The notes: a model not told the origin generated them from the letters alone. Counted from the stretch's first letter, positions 25,706-34,454 are shown. The stretch is DNA of 64,000 nt from Burkholderia pseudomultivorans (GCF_001718415.1 NZ_CP013377.1:2604001-2668000); one strand, 5' to 3'. Numbers and translations: made by a program.

Positions 25706-26283
25706 GGCGGGTCCCGGGACGCGATGCGGGAATTGTTCGCCGATGCGCGCCGCCTGCCCATGGACAGTTGTGCGGCGATCCGCTGGGCCAGTTGCGCGGC
25801 AAGGACGGCACTCGCTGCCCGATCCGTTGCGTCGATCGCATCCCGGTCTCGGTTATGAAACACTCGGCGCGCCCGCCGCGAGATGCCACGATCCCGCGAA
25901 TGTCGCCCCGCACGGCTCGCCGAGCCGCGCCAACCTGTTGCCGACGCAGACGGTGCATGCCGAACGCGTGCCGGGCAGGCGCGCAGGCCGTCGGCGCGGA
26001 ACTCGACGACGCGTTTCATGCGCGCGTTACGTTACATCCGTGAAGCATTTCGCGTCTGCGCCGCGTGCCGCTCGGTCGATAGCCGCGACGACGCGCGCGT
26101 GGATGCCCACCTCGACTTCCGCCGCGAGCCCGCGCCGACGGGCCTGAGCGACCGGCACGCGATGCCGGCTCGTCATCGCCCGGGCATCGCGGCGTGGGCT
26201 GGTACGGAACCTGCATCCGCTTTCCGGTAAAAGCCGCGTCGCCGGACGCGCCCGATCGATCCGTGCAAGCAATGAGGCCATTC
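25706..26283. other. 578-bp region without a supported gene
   Basis: Several short frames are open on both strands but none has a ribosome site, domain or sensible composition. They are Arg/Ala-rich shadow frames. A decayed gene is possible, since one expects a regulator divergent from lysE here, but I cannot recognise one. Confidence 0.4.
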
Positions 26284-26604
26284 ATGGATGCGCTGCCCAA
26301 CTCATCCGACACGTCGTTCCAGCTCTTTCTCGCGAAGCTGCTCGAACAGCCGCTGCCCGACTGGACCGAAAAACAGCAGATGGAACTCGAGATGGCGCGC
26401 AGCTTGTCCACCGAGATGGTCCGCCTGGCCGAAGCCATGCGCGGCACCACCGATCTCGCGCGCTGCCTCGTACTGCTTCGCTATGCGAAGGTGCTCGACT
26501 TCATCCTGACCTCGCTCGCCGCACGCCGCGACATTCATCCGCAGACGCTGCGCACGCTGTTTCGGCTCGCGAACCTGAAGGTCGACGATGCGTATCCGGT
26601 GTGA
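26284..26604 (+). CDS. 106-residue conserved-type hypothetical protein
   Basis: ATG 26284 has GAGG six bases upstream (the earlier in-frame ATG at 26272 lacks one). The product is soluble, mostly helical, amphipathic and acidic in the N-terminal half (KLLEQPLPDWTEKQQMELEM), then ARCLVLLRYAKVLDFILTSL and a basic C-terminal helix. No signal peptide. I do not recognise the family. A short gene of 75 residues follows 64 bp later on the same strand. Confidence 0.6.
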   Translation: MDALPNSSDTSFQLFLAKLLEQPLPDWTEKQQMELEMARSLSTEMVRLAEAMRGTTDLARCLVLLRYAKVLDFILTSLAARRDIHPQTLRTLFRLANLKVDDAYPV

Positions 26605-26668
26605 GCCGGCGCCGTGCACCGGCGAGCGGCCATTGCCAGGATACGGACATGGCCGATAACATCGCCGC

Positions 26669-26896
26669 ATGAGCATCAAGACCCGCAAGTCCCGACTCGC
26701 CGGCGAACTGGGCGTTTTCATCCAACGATACGGGCGCAAAGCGCAGAAGCAGTTCGACCCGAACGATCGCCGCTATGACCACGACGTCGAGCGGGCGATG
26801 CGGCGGCTGTCGCCTGCCGATCTTTCCGATTTAATATCCGGCGATACGGAAGACGACGCGCCAGACGTGCCGCCCGGCCCGGCGCGCGATGAATGA
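26669..26896 (+). CDS. 75-residue hypothetical protein
   Basis: Basic N-terminal half (MSIKTRKSRLAGELG, RYGRKAQKQFDPNDRRYD) and acidic C-terminal half (SGDTEDDAPDVPPGP). Charged, soluble, no signal peptide; the ribosome site is weak. The basic-then-acidic layout resembles small nucleic-acid-associated proteins, but no family is recognised. It ends 20 bp from the convergent flavin oxidoreductase gene. Confidence 0.55.
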   Translation: MSIKTRKSRLAGELGVFIQRYGRKAQKQFDPNDRRYDHDVERAMRRLSPADLSDLISGDTEDDAPDVPPGPARDE

Positions 26897-26915
26897 ACGA
26901 ACGCTGTTGCGTTGC

Positions 26916-28151
26916 TTACCGCGCCACCCGCCGCGCCATCCATTTCCGATACCGTCTGCTCTGACACTGCGCGGCGAGTTGCTGCGACACCAGCGCACGC
27001 AGCGGCGACACCGACGGATTCGTCCGCCGGCCTGCGCTGAGCCGCCCGAGCTGGAACTTCACCACGGCCATGTTCGCGAGCGCGCCCAACGCCTTGTTCT
27101 TCCAGCGAATCGGCTGCAGCAGCGGCACGCTGTCCTTGCCCGCCTGCCAGTCGCGCGGCAGGTTCGGATCGATCGACAACGCGGTCGCGATGCCGACCAT
27201 CGCAATGCCGCTGTCGACCACCTGCTCGGCCACCGCGCGACGCCGAATCCCGCCGGTAACCATCAGCGGCATCCGCGCGACGGCCGCGATGTCGCGTGCG
27301 AATTCGAGGAAGTACGCCTCGCGGGCAAGCGTGCGGCCGTCGCGCGCCTGCCCCTGCATCGCCGGCGCTTCGTAGCTGCCGCCCGACAGTTCCACCAGAT
27401 CGACGCCGAGCGGATTGAGCAGTTCGACGACACGCTTCGCATCGTCCGCGCTGAAGCCGCCGCGCTGGAAATCGGCCGAATTGAGCTTGACCGCGACGAC
27501 GAACCCGGGCGATACCGCCGCACGCACGGCCCGCACGATATCGAGCAGCAGGCGCGCACGACGCTCGATGCTGCCGCCCCACGCGTCCTGACGACGATTG
27601 GTCAGCGGCGACAGGAACTGGCTCAGCAGATAGCCGTGCGCCGCGTGGATCTGCACACCGGTAAAGCCGCTGCGCTCCGCGAGCCGGGCAGTGCGAACGA
27701 AGCGTTGCTGCACGTCGTCGATGTCGGTCGCCGTCATCTCCTTCGGCACCGGGAACTGCTTCGACAGCGAGCCGAGATCGAGCGGCACCGCCGACGGCGC
27801 CAGCGTCGTCTGGCCGAGTGCCGCGGGCATCTGCCGCCCCGGATGGTTGAGCTGCATCCATACGTGCGCGCCGCCGGAACGCGCAACCTGCGCCCAGCGG
27901 CTGAAGCGCTCGAGATGCGCGTCGTTCTCGAGCACGACGCCGTTCGGCCCCGTCATCGCGCGGCCGTCCACCATCACGTTGCCGGTCAGGATCAGCCCGG
28001 CCCGGCCGTCGGCCCACGCCTGGTACAGGCGCAGCAACGCGTCGGACGGCGCGTGATCCGCGTCGGCCATGTTCTCTTCCATCGCGGCCTTGGCCAGCCG
28101 GTTCGGAATCATCGCGCCGTTAGGCAGCGTCAGGGGTGCGAACAGTTTCAT
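26916..28151 (-). CDS. Old yellow enzyme-family NADH:flavin oxidoreductase
   Basis: 411 residues from ATG 28151 (a GTG at 28199 would add 16 poorly supported residues and cover the promoter). TIM-barrel FMN enzyme of the OYE/2,4-dienoyl-CoA reductase-like group: MKLFAPLTLPNGAMIPNRL, QLNHPGRQ, and the substrate-binding GVQIHAAHGYLLSQFLSP with the conserved His pair, VKLNSADFQRGG, then TGGIRRR near the phosphate site. Such enzymes reduce activated C=C bonds, nitro groups or electrophilic xenobiotics. Divergent from a MerR regulator whose promoter geometry fits direct control. Confidence 0.9.
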   Translation of the reverse strand: MKLFAPLTLPNGAMIPNRLAKAAMEENMADADHAPSDALLRLYQAWADGRAGLILTGNVMVDGRAMTGPNGVVLENDAHLERFSRWAQVARSGGAHVWMQLNHPGRQMPAALGQTTLAPSAVPLDLGSLSKQFPVPKEMTATDIDDVQQRFVRTARLAERSGFTGVQIHAAHGYLLSQFLSPLTNRRQDAWGGSIERRARLLLDIVRAVRAAVSPGFVVAVKLNSADFQRGGFSADDAKRVVELLNPLGVDLVELSGGSYEAPAMQGQARDGRTLAREAYFLEFARDIAAVARMPLMVTGGIRRRAVAEQVVDSGIAMVGIATALSIDPNLPRDWQAGKDSVPLLQPIRWKNKALGALANMAVVKFQLGRLSAGRRTNPSVSPLRALVSQQLAAQCQSRRYRKWMARRVAR

Positions 28152-28179
28152 GAGTGCGTCCTCGATTGACTGATGCGCG

Positions 28180-28210
28180 ACGATAACTTTAAAGTTCACT
28201 TCAAGGTCAA
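28180..28210 (-). promoter_or_regulatory. MerR-type promoter with 19-bp spacer and dyad
   Basis: On the minus strand a -35 TTGACC (28205-28210) and a candidate -10 TATCGT (28180-28185) are separated by 19 bp. In the spacer TTGAAGTGAACTTTAA (28189-28204) is a dyad with one mismatch. Over-long spacers with a centred dyad are the hallmark of MerR-activated promoters. It drives the old yellow enzyme gene. Confidence 0.7.
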
Positions 28211-28228
28211 GTCCTTTTGGAGCACGAC

Positions 28229-28705
28229 ATGAAGATCGGTGAACTGGCGCGCGCGAGCGGCCTCGCGGCGTCGCGCATCCGCTTTTACGAAGCGAGCGGC
28301 CTGCTGGAGCCGGCCCGGCGGCAGGCGAACGGGTATCGGGAATACGGGTCGGAAGCGTTGACGCGGCTGGCGATCATCGATCGTGCGCAGCGCGCGGGGT
28401 TCACGCTCGACGAGATTCGCGCGGTGCTGCCGCCCGATCTCGGCGCATGGCCGCGCGACGAGTTGCTGCACGCGCTGCGGCACAAGATCGACGAGATTGC
28501 GTCGCTCGAACGGCGTCTCGCGCAAAACCGGCAGCATCTGCAGACGCTGGTCGATACGATCGAGACCAAGCCGGCCGGCGAGGATTGCGCGGGTGCGGCG
28601 CAGCGCATGCTCGACCGGATGTGCGCGGAAGCCGACGAGGCGGAACTGGATGCCGCGCCCGTGCGGCCTGCACGGGCGCTTGGGGCGGTGCGGAAGCGGG
28701 CTTGA
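28229..28705 (+). CDS. MerR-family transcriptional regulator
   Basis: 158 residues from ATG 28229 (GGAGCACGAC upstream). Classic MerR start MKIGELARASGLAASRIRFY, winged HTH to about residue 75 (GYREYGSEALTRLAIIDRAQ), then a long coiled-coil dimerisation helix (about 80-120). No pair of metal-binding cysteines in the usual positions; the only cysteines are near the C-terminus (DCAGAAQRM, RMCAEADEAE). Regulates the divergent flavin oxidoreductase, probably in response to an electrophile or oxidant. Confidence 0.9.
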   Translation: MKIGELARASGLAASRIRFYEASGLLEPARRQANGYREYGSEALTRLAIIDRAQRAGFTLDEIRAVLPPDLGAWPRDELLHALRHKIDEIASLERRLAQNRQHLQTLVDTIETKPAGEDCAGAAQRMLDRMCAEADEAELDAAPVRPARALGAVRKRA

Positions 28706-28822
28706 GCTTGGGAGCGCCACTCGAGACACATCGAACACCGCCGGCGTGCTTGCCGTGAGTAGCGGTCGAGGAATCAACCGACCGAATTCTGCAAATCGTC
28801 GGACGTCTCGCACGACACGAAT

Positions 28823-29257
28823 TCAATGACGCTCGGTAATCGGCCCCTCGGCGTCCACGGCTCCGACGGCAGCAGCGGGGCCGCCGACGGTGATCGGGCC
28901 CTGCGCTTCCAGATCGCCGTGTACGATCAGCGCGCCATGCACAGTAAGCGGGCCATGAAACTTGTTGTCTCCCTGACGCCTGCGTATGGCGGGGTCGTCG
29001 GGAGAAATGCGTTCGATACGAGCCGCGGTGACCGGGCCGTGTGCATGAATCTCGCCGGCCACCGTCAGCGAGCCGTCGACCGTCACCGGCCCGAGGACGA
29101 CGAGCGAGCCGTCGATGCTGAGTGGCCCGGTGACAACGGGTTCGGCATAGGCCGACGTGTAAGGGATCGAGCACGCCAGCAGAACCGCGGCCGCGATGGC
29201 GCCTTCTGCCAGCTTCGATGTCGTGCTCGTTACGAGCGTCGGATTGAAACGCTTCAC
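28823..29257 (-). CDS. Secreted GP-repeat (bactofilin-like beta-solenoid) protein
   Basis: 144 residues from a GTG at 29257 preceded by GGAGG. A basic N-terminus and hydrophobic stretch end in TSAYAEP, a signal peptide. The mature part is made of repeated units GP-[LVI]-[ST]-[IV]-D/H-G-[SA]-L with period about 11-13, for example GPLSIDGSLVVLGPVTVDGS and later GPLTVHGALIVHG. This pattern resembles polymer-forming bactofilin beta-helices but with an export signal, and is interrupted by a charged segment (RISPDDPAIRRRQGDNKF). Function unknown; possibly a periplasmic or surface scaffold. Confidence 0.75.
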   Translation of the reverse strand: MKRFNPTLVTSTTSKLAEGAIAAAVLLACSIPYTSAYAEPVVTGPLSIDGSLVVLGPVTVDGSLTVAGEIHAHGPVTAARIERISPDDPAIRRRQGDNKFHGPLTVHGALIVHGDLEAQGPITVGGPAAAVGAVDAEGPITERH

Positions 29258-29514
29258 GTGCCCTCCTACCGCCCTTCATGGCATATGGTTCGATCGGCAC
29301 CCGTTCAGCAGGCCCCGTGCACGGTGTCCACGCTATCGCTTTTAACGGCGGGCCGTCGGCATCAGCCGGAATCCGCGCAAACTTTATTCCCGCGGCGTGT
29401 GCAGTTGCCTCAGACAGGCCGAAAGAACGGTCAATATGAACGCTTTCATCCGGTTTCGAGAAGGCACGTTGCTCCCGTTCAACACCACATTGCGCGTCTA
29501 TCCGCGAAAGACTG

Positions 29515-30201
29515 TCAGCGATTCTGCGCGGCTTCGGATAATAGTTTCCGTACACGAACCGAAACAGGCTCTTCGGGCGAGCGCCCCTTCAGAAAGAGCT
29601 CCAGTTCCCGGCGTGCACCAGCATCGTCACCGACCTTCGCAAGCACAAAGGCAAGCGCGAGCGGATGTCGGACGTAGTTGTAGAACCCCAATCCTCCGCC
29701 CGACAAATATCCTCGCAGCCACTCGAATGCGGCCACAACGTCTTCCAGCGAGTTGACGCGTCGCCAGAGTTCGTCCGCGCGCGAGACTGCCATTTCAACT
29801 ATCCGCGGCGCGACTCGAACAAAGGCTTGCTCTCCGCGGATCAGGCTGATGTCCAACGCTCTATCTCGCGCATCGACGCAGAGATCGAGTTTCGCGGACT
29901 TATTGGTCCGAGGCCATCGAACGGAATTACCTGATACGTGGGGAACGAAGTCGAAGGAAAATCCCCATTGTGGCGCTATTACACCGCCTTTCCATGGCGC
30001 AAACGCAAACATCTGGCGTATCGGCGTCCCATCGAATCTCGCCCATTTGAGGGGGGCGATGGGCTCGAACCCTCTTCCCTCCAACGCTGCATCGACAACC
30101 GGTGAGAGGATTCGATGAGCATTGCCCAAGGTAAGCATTTCAGACGGGCCGGCATTGCAGGAATCACGTTGAACTCGCTCGAACCACTTGCCTATACCCA
30201 T
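29515..30201 (-). CDS. Hypothetical protein, DUF4304-like
   Basis: 228 residues with the start MGIGKWFERV; GAGG lies upstream at a rather long spacing. The first half (NAHRILSPVVDAALEGRGFE, then WARFDGTPIRQMF) resembles DUF4304 proteins that are found near toxin systems, but the likeness is weak. The second half is helical (SRADELWRRVNSLEDVVAAF) and ends in EPVSVRVRKLLSEA. Lower GC than its neighbours, so it may be a transferred gene. No signal peptide. Confidence 0.55.
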   Translation of the reverse strand: MGIGKWFERVQRDSCNAGPSEMLTLGNAHRILSPVVDAALEGRGFEPIAPLKWARFDGTPIRQMFAFAPWKGGVIAPQWGFSFDFVPHVSGNSVRWPRTNKSAKLDLCVDARDRALDISLIRGEQAFVRVAPRIVEMAVSRADELWRRVNSLEDVVAAFEWLRGYLSGGGLGFYNYVRHPLALAFVLAKVGDDAGARRELELFLKGRSPEEPVSVRVRKLLSEAAQNR

Positions 30202-30599
30202 GATCGTAGTGCCTCACTGCTGGATAAAGTTGCCCCGGAAGCCAACGATGACGCGAACTGGCTGACGCTTGTGCAAGCGATTGTCGGCGATCCGAGCCGC
30301 ACTGTCGAACCGTCGCTCGGGGCAGCGGAATGTCCGACGCGGGCCTTCGGGCAGACGCCCTTGCCTCAACGGTACGAAAGGGCAAAAAGACGTCAGCGTT
30401 GAAAAGACAGGAATACAACGTATGCAGAAATGACGCGGGTGCGCTGCACGGCGCGCACGTCGATCCGCCGGAGCGTACGGTATCGCCCACCACCCGCCAA
30501 ATTTCCCTTACGTCCCAGGTAATCGACGCACGTCACACGCGCACCGATCATGAACCCATCGACCGCCGAACCGGACCACATCGCACCACGGAGCCCACC
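30202..30599. other. 398-bp region without a supported gene
   Basis: Lies between the start of the hypothetical gene and the DUF1330 gene. Small frames are open on the plus strand but appear to shadow the flanking gene. Both neighbours need a promoter here. Nothing recognised. Confidence 0.4.
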
Positions 30600-30920
30600 A
30601 TGACCGCATACGCCATCGCCCACCTGCACGACGTCGAAATGTGCGACGACATCGTCGAATACCTCGAACGCATCGACGGCACGCTCGCGCCGTTCGGCGG
30701 CCGCTTCGTCATTCACGGCGCGCGTCCGGACGTGCGCGAGGGCGAGTGGCGCGGCGACCTGATCGCAATCGCGTTCGCCGATCTCGACACGGCCCGCGCG
30801 TGGTACACGTCGGACGCGTACCGCGCGATCCAGCCGCTACGCGCGCGCCATGCGAGCGGGCCGCTGATCCTGATCGACGGCGTCGATGCGCAGCACCGCG
30901 CGACCGATATCCTGCGCTGA
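30600..30920 (+). CDS. DUF1330 family protein
   Basis: 106 residues from ATG 30600. Alpha/beta dimeric ferredoxin-like fold: MTAYAIAHLHDVEMCDDIVE, FGGRFVIHGARPDVREGEW, and a closing half with IAIAFADLDTARAWYTSD and IDGVDA. DUF1330 proteins are small and cytosolic, of unknown function, related to the EthD/ABM monooxygenase superfamily. It is convergent with the uronate dehydrogenase gene, with ten bases between stops. Confidence 0.85.
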   Translation: MTAYAIAHLHDVEMCDDIVEYLERIDGTLAPFGGRFVIHGARPDVREGEWRGDLIAIAFADLDTARAWYTSDAYRAIQPLRARHASGPLILIDGVDAQHRATDILR

Positions 30921-30930
30921 TGCGCGTCGC

Positions 30931-31767
30931 TTACGACGCCTTCCGCTCCATCGGCTCGCCGACCACGAAGCCGCCGCCCTGGAACCGCTGCGCGGGATCG
31001 TCGTAGTCCGCGGTGGGCGCCGTCACCGGGAAGCGCTCCGCGAACTGCGCGGAGCTGTCGCGCGGCCGGAAGCCGAGGAAGCCGGCCTTCGTGTTGTCCC
31101 ACCACTTCACCGGATTGTCCGACACGCCGTACACGATCGCGTGTCCGACGCGGTTCGTCAGCAGCGAGCAGCGCACGAGTTCGATGAAGTCGCGATAGCT
31201 GAGGAACGTGACGAGCATGCGCGGATTCTTCGGCTCCTCGAACGACGAACCGATCCGCAGGCACACCGTCTCGATTCCGAAACGATCGAAGTAGTAGCGC
31301 GACAGCGCCTCGCCGAAGCACTTCGTCACGCCGTACAGGCTGTCCGGACGCTGCGGCGAATCGGCGTCGAGCACTTCGGTGACCGGATGAAAGCCGATCG
31401 CATGATTCGAGCTGGCGAACACGATCCGCTTCACGCCGTGCTTGCGCGCGGCTTCGTACAGGTTGTACGTGCCGGTGATGTTCGCGTCGACGAGATCGTC
31501 GAACGGCGCGTCGATCGAGATGCCGCCGAGATGGACGATCGCATCGACGCCGTCGACGAGCTGCATCACCGCCGCCCGGTCGGCCAGGTCGACGACGCGG
31601 GTTTCTTCATGCGCGGCCGCATCGCCGAGCGACGCGATATCGCTCACGCGCACGACGTCGGCCCAGTTCGCGAGCGCGCCGCGCAACTGGCGGCCGAGGT
31701 TGCCGGCCGCGCCCGTCAGCAGCAGGCGCCCGAACGGCTTCGCCGTTCCGGTGGATGAAGCGTTCAT
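30931..31767 (-). CDS. udh: NAD-dependent uronate dehydrogenase
   Basis: 278 residues. Oxidises D-galacturonate or D-glucuronate to the aldarolactone, first step of the oxidative uronate route. Extended SDR fold: NAD motif LLLTGAAGNLGRQLR (15-29), SSNHAIGFHP, Tyr-x3-Lys in LYGVTKCFGEAL, GIETVCLRIGSSFEEPKNPR and NPVKWWDNTKAGFLGF, all typical of uronate dehydrogenases. GAAGGAG sits before the ATG. A LacI-type palindrome lies upstream. Neighbouring LacI regulator and hexuronate transporter genes agree with the assignment. Confidence 0.92.
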   Translation of the reverse strand: MNASSTGTAKPFGRLLLTGAAGNLGRQLRGALANWADVVRVSDIASLGDAAAHEETRVVDLADRAAVMQLVDGVDAIVHLGGISIDAPFDDLVDANITGTYNLYEAARKHGVKRIVFASSNHAIGFHPVTEVLDADSPQRPDSLYGVTKCFGEALSRYYFDRFGIETVCLRIGSSFEEPKNPRMLVTFLSYRDFIELVRCSLLTNRVGHAIVYGVSDNPVKWWDNTKAGFLGFRPRDSSAQFAERFPVTAPTADYDDPAQRFQGGGFVVGEPMERKAS

Positions 31768-31796
31768 CGGATCTCCTTCAAATTCTGAACTGATTT

Positions 31797-31810
31797 GGAA
31801 AACGTTTTCC
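31797..31810. promoter_or_regulatory. LacI-type operator upstream of udh
   Basis: GGAAAACGTTTTCC is a 14-bp perfect palindrome with the central AACGTT typical of LacI/GalR sites, in the divergent region between udh and the LacI gene. The same element with its left flank TGATTT recurs before the transporter gene at 34441-34454. Confidence 0.85.
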
Positions 31811-31935
31811 GACTATACGCGCGACCCGCCCGGAACGTCAATGCCGGATACCCTTCCCGGCCATCCGCATTTTCCCGATGGCGAGGCCCCGGCTCTGCGA
31901 CGGCTTTTTCTGCCACAATCCGGCCTTATCGAACG

Positions 31936-31943
31936 AAAACGTT
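31936..31943. promoter_or_regulatory. Half operator in the lacI leader
   Basis: AAAACGTT, the core of the operator, lies ten bases before the regulator ATG. Probable autoregulation by blocking expression of its own gene. Confidence 0.4.
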
Positions 31944-31952
31944 ACCCTTCGG

Positions 31953-32945
31953 ATGAAAAAAGTTTCCCCGACGATCCGCGACGTGGCCGCGGAAGCCGGC
32001 GTGTCGGTCGCGACGGTGTCGAAGTACGTGAACGGCACGCAGCGTTTCTCGCCGAACGTCGAGGCGCGGCTCAAGGAAGCGATCGACCGGCTCGGCTACC
32101 GGTCGAATCCGCTCGCGCGCTCGATGATCACCGGACGCACGCGCACCATCGGCCTCGTGATCCTTGACATCAGCAACCCGCACTTCACGAACGTCGTGAA
32201 AGGCGCGAACCGCGTCGCGCTGCAGCACGACTACACGCTGCTGCTGGTCGACACCGAGGAGAACCAGGCGCGCGAACGCTCGCTGATCGAAGCGCTGGCG
32301 CAACGCGTCGACGGGCTGATCGTCAGCACACGGATGCCCGACGACGAAGCCGGCTGGATGCTCGACCTGCACAAGCCGCTGGTGCTGCTGCGCCGCAGCC
32401 CGGCCCTGTCGCTGCCGAGCGTCGGCATCGACAACCGGATGTCGACCTACATGCTTGCGCGTCATCTGCTGAACCTCGGCCACACACGCATCGCGTATCT
32501 CGGCTTCGGCTCGGCGCGCGTCAACGACGAACGGATCCAGGGTGCGCGCGACTGCCTCGCCGAAGCCGGGCTCACGCTCGACGTGCACGACGCGCATGCG
32601 CCGACCGCCGAGGCCGGCGAACGTGCATGCTCGCGCGTGATGCTCGGGCCGCAGCGTCCGCAGGCGGTGATCTGCTACAACGACCTGATCGCGCTCGGCT
32701 TCATGAAGGAGGCGGCGTCGCTCGGCTTCCAGCTGCCGCGCGACGTCTCCGTCGCGGGCATCGACAACGTGCCGTACGGCCAGTACGCGGCGCCCGCGCT
32801 GACCACCGTCGATATCCAGAGCGAGAACATGGGCGAGCTCGCGATGCAGAAACTGATCGACGCGCTCGCCGGGCGCACCGACGCGAGCTATTCGACGTTC
32901 GAGCCGCGGCTGATCGTGCGCGCGTCGACGGCGGCGATCGGCTGA
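31953..32945 (+). CDS. LacI-family regulator of uronate catabolism
   Basis: 330 residues from ATG 31953. HTH at the N-terminus (TIRDVAAEAGVSVATVSKYV) with hinge helix, then a type I periplasmic-binding-like ligand domain (about 65-330: RTIGLVILDISNPHFTNVV and later VICYNDLIALGFMKEA). It binds the AACGTT palindromes near udh, its own leader and the transporter gene. The inducer is probably a uronate or its lactone. Positions of its sites make it a local repressor of the udh/transporter pair. Confidence 0.92.
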   Translation: MKKVSPTIRDVAAEAGVSVATVSKYVNGTQRFSPNVEARLKEAIDRLGYRSNPLARSMITGRTRTIGLVILDISNPHFTNVVKGANRVALQHDYTLLLVDTEENQARERSLIEALAQRVDGLIVSTRMPDDEAGWMLDLHKPLVLLRRSPALSLPSVGIDNRMSTYMLARHLLNLGHTRIAYLGFGSARVNDERIQGARDCLAEAGLTLDVHDAHAPTAEAGERACSRVMLGPQRPQAVICYNDLIALGFMKEAASLGFQLPRDVSVAGIDNVPYGQYAAPALTTVDIQSENMGELAMQKLIDALAGRTDASYSTFEPRLIVRASTAAIG

Positions 32946-32984
32946 ACGGCCCGCAACGCCGGCATCGCGACGCCCCGACGCAAA

Positions 32985-33008
32985 CGCGCCGCCAACGAGG
33001 GCGGCGCG
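32985..33008. terminator. Hairpin between convergent lacI and MFS genes
   Basis: CGCGCCGCC (32985-32993) pairs with GGCGGCGCG (33000-33008) around a six-base loop. It lies between the stops at 32945 and 33031. No good T-run, so a weak or bidirectional terminator at best. Confidence 0.45.
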
Positions 33009-33030
33009 CTTCGCAACCGGGGCAACACGC

Positions 33031-34320
33031 TCAGGCATCGAGCTTCGCCGGCTTCATCTTCGGCGTCAGCACGTGCATCACGGCCAGCGCGATCAGATAT
33101 GCCGACGCGCCGATCGCGAACAGCACCCAGTAATGGCCGGTGCGTTGCAGCACCTGGCCGATCACTTCCGAGAACAGCACGCCGCCGAGCGAGCCGGCCA
33201 TCCCGCCGATGCCGACCACCGACGCGACCGCGCGGCGCGGGAACAGGTCCGAGGCGGTCGTGAACAGGTTCGCCGACCAGCCCTGGTGCGCGGCGGCGGC
33301 CAGGCCGACGATCAGCACCGCGGCCCACAGGTCCTGCACCTGCGACACGAACGCGATCGGCAGCACGCAGCATGCGCAGATCAGCATCGCGGTCTTGCGC
33401 GCGGCGTTCACGCTCCAGCCCGAGCGCAGCATCAGCGACGAGAGCCAGCCGCCGCCGATGCTGCCCACCGTCGTCAGCGCATAGATGCAGACGAGCGGCA
33501 GGCCGATGTGCTGCATGTCCATCCCGCGCGACTCGTTGAGCCACTTCGGCAGCCAGAACAGATAGAACCACCAGACCGGATCGGTCAGGAACTTGCCGAT
33601 CAGGAACGCCCACGTCTCGCGCTTGCGGATCAGTTCGCCCCAGCGCGGCGCGCCGGCGTCCGCGTTCGCGGCGTCGAGCGCCTCGGCCTCGTCGCGCGGC
33701 TCGTCGTATTCGGCGGCAAGCGCGCGCGTATCGGCCTGGCGATAGAACACGAGCCACACCGCGAGCCACACGAGGCCGATCGCGCCGACGATCACGAACG
33801 CCGCGCGCCAGCCGTACGCGACCGCGATGGCCGGGATGATCGCCGGTGCGAACACCGCGCCGATGTTCGCGCCCGAGTTGAAGATGCCCGTCGCGAGCGC
33901 GCGTTCGCGGCGCGGAAACCACTCGGCCGTCGTCTTGATCGCCGCCGGGAAGTTGCCGCCCTCGCCGATGCCGAGCAGCGCGCGCACGAACGCGAAGCCG
34001 CTCACCGAGCCGACTGCCGCATGCAGCATCGCGGCGATGCTCCACACCAGCATCGCCGCCGCATACGAGATGCGCGTGCCGAGCCAGTCGACGATGCGGC
34101 CGAAGCCGAGCAGGCCGAGCGCGTAGAACGCGGAAAACGCCATCACGATCCGGCCGTACTGGACCTGGCTCCAGCCGATGTCGTGCTGGAGCATCGGCGC
34201 GAGCAGGCCGAGGATCTGCCGATCCATGTAGTTGATGACGGTCGCAAAGAACAGCAGCGCACAGACGGCCCAGCGGTAGCGGCTGGCGGCGCGCGCGACG
34301 CCGATGACGGCAGATTGCAT
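33031..34320 (-). CDS. MFS hexuronate transporter (ExuT/anion:cation symporter family)
   Basis: 429 residues from ATG 34320 (GGAG upstream; an earlier in-frame ATG at 34368 is less likely). Twelve predicted membrane helices of the ACS family: helix 1 VCALLFFATVINYMDRQILG, the loop RIVDWLGTRIS, and GIGEGGNFPAAIKTTAEWFP in the fourth helix, the signature of ExuT/GudP/GarP-type transporters. A LacI-type operator is present upstream. Expected substrate is galacturonate, glucuronate or an aldarate, oxidised by udh. Confidence 0.9.
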   Translation of the reverse strand: MQSAVIGVARAASRYRWAVCALLFFATVINYMDRQILGLLAPMLQHDIGWSQVQYGRIVMAFSAFYALGLLGFGRIVDWLGTRISYAAAMLVWSIAAMLHAAVGSVSGFAFVRALLGIGEGGNFPAAIKTTAEWFPRRERALATGIFNSGANIGAVFAPAIIPAIAVAYGWRAAFVIVGAIGLVWLAVWLVFYRQADTRALAAEYDEPRDEAEALDAANADAGAPRWGELIRKRETWAFLIGKFLTDPVWWFYLFWLPKWLNESRGMDMQHIGLPLVCIYALTTVGSIGGGWLSSLMLRSGWSVNAARKTAMLICACCVLPIAFVSQVQDLWAAVLIVGLAAAAHQGWSANLFTTASDLFPRRAVASVVGIGGMAGSLGGVLFSEVIGQVLQRTGHYWVLFAIGASAYLIALAVMHVLTPKMKPAKLDA

Positions 34321-34440
34321 GAATGTCTCCGATGTGCGGCCGCGCCCGTCGCGCCGCACGATGTTCATGACCGGCGACAGGCGCCGGAGCGGGCCGCGCC
34401 ACGCGTCCCCTGCGCGGCGCAGCCGATCGCTCGATGATTT

Positions 34441-34454
34441 GGAAAACGTTTTTC
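34441..34454. promoter_or_regulatory. LacI-type operator upstream of the hexuronate transporter
   Basis: GGAAAACGTTTTTC, preceded by TGATTT as at 31791, one mismatch from the perfect udh operator. It lies 121 bp before the transporter start and links both genes to the same regulator. Confidence 0.8.

Noticed and set aside
23256..25958. 900-codon minus-strand frame over gapN
   Set aside because: Antisense to a complete dehydrogenase, passes through its terminator, and shows no domain.
25706..26271. Possible decayed regulator gene divergent from lysE
   Set aside because: No stretch of recognisable protein similarity in any frame.
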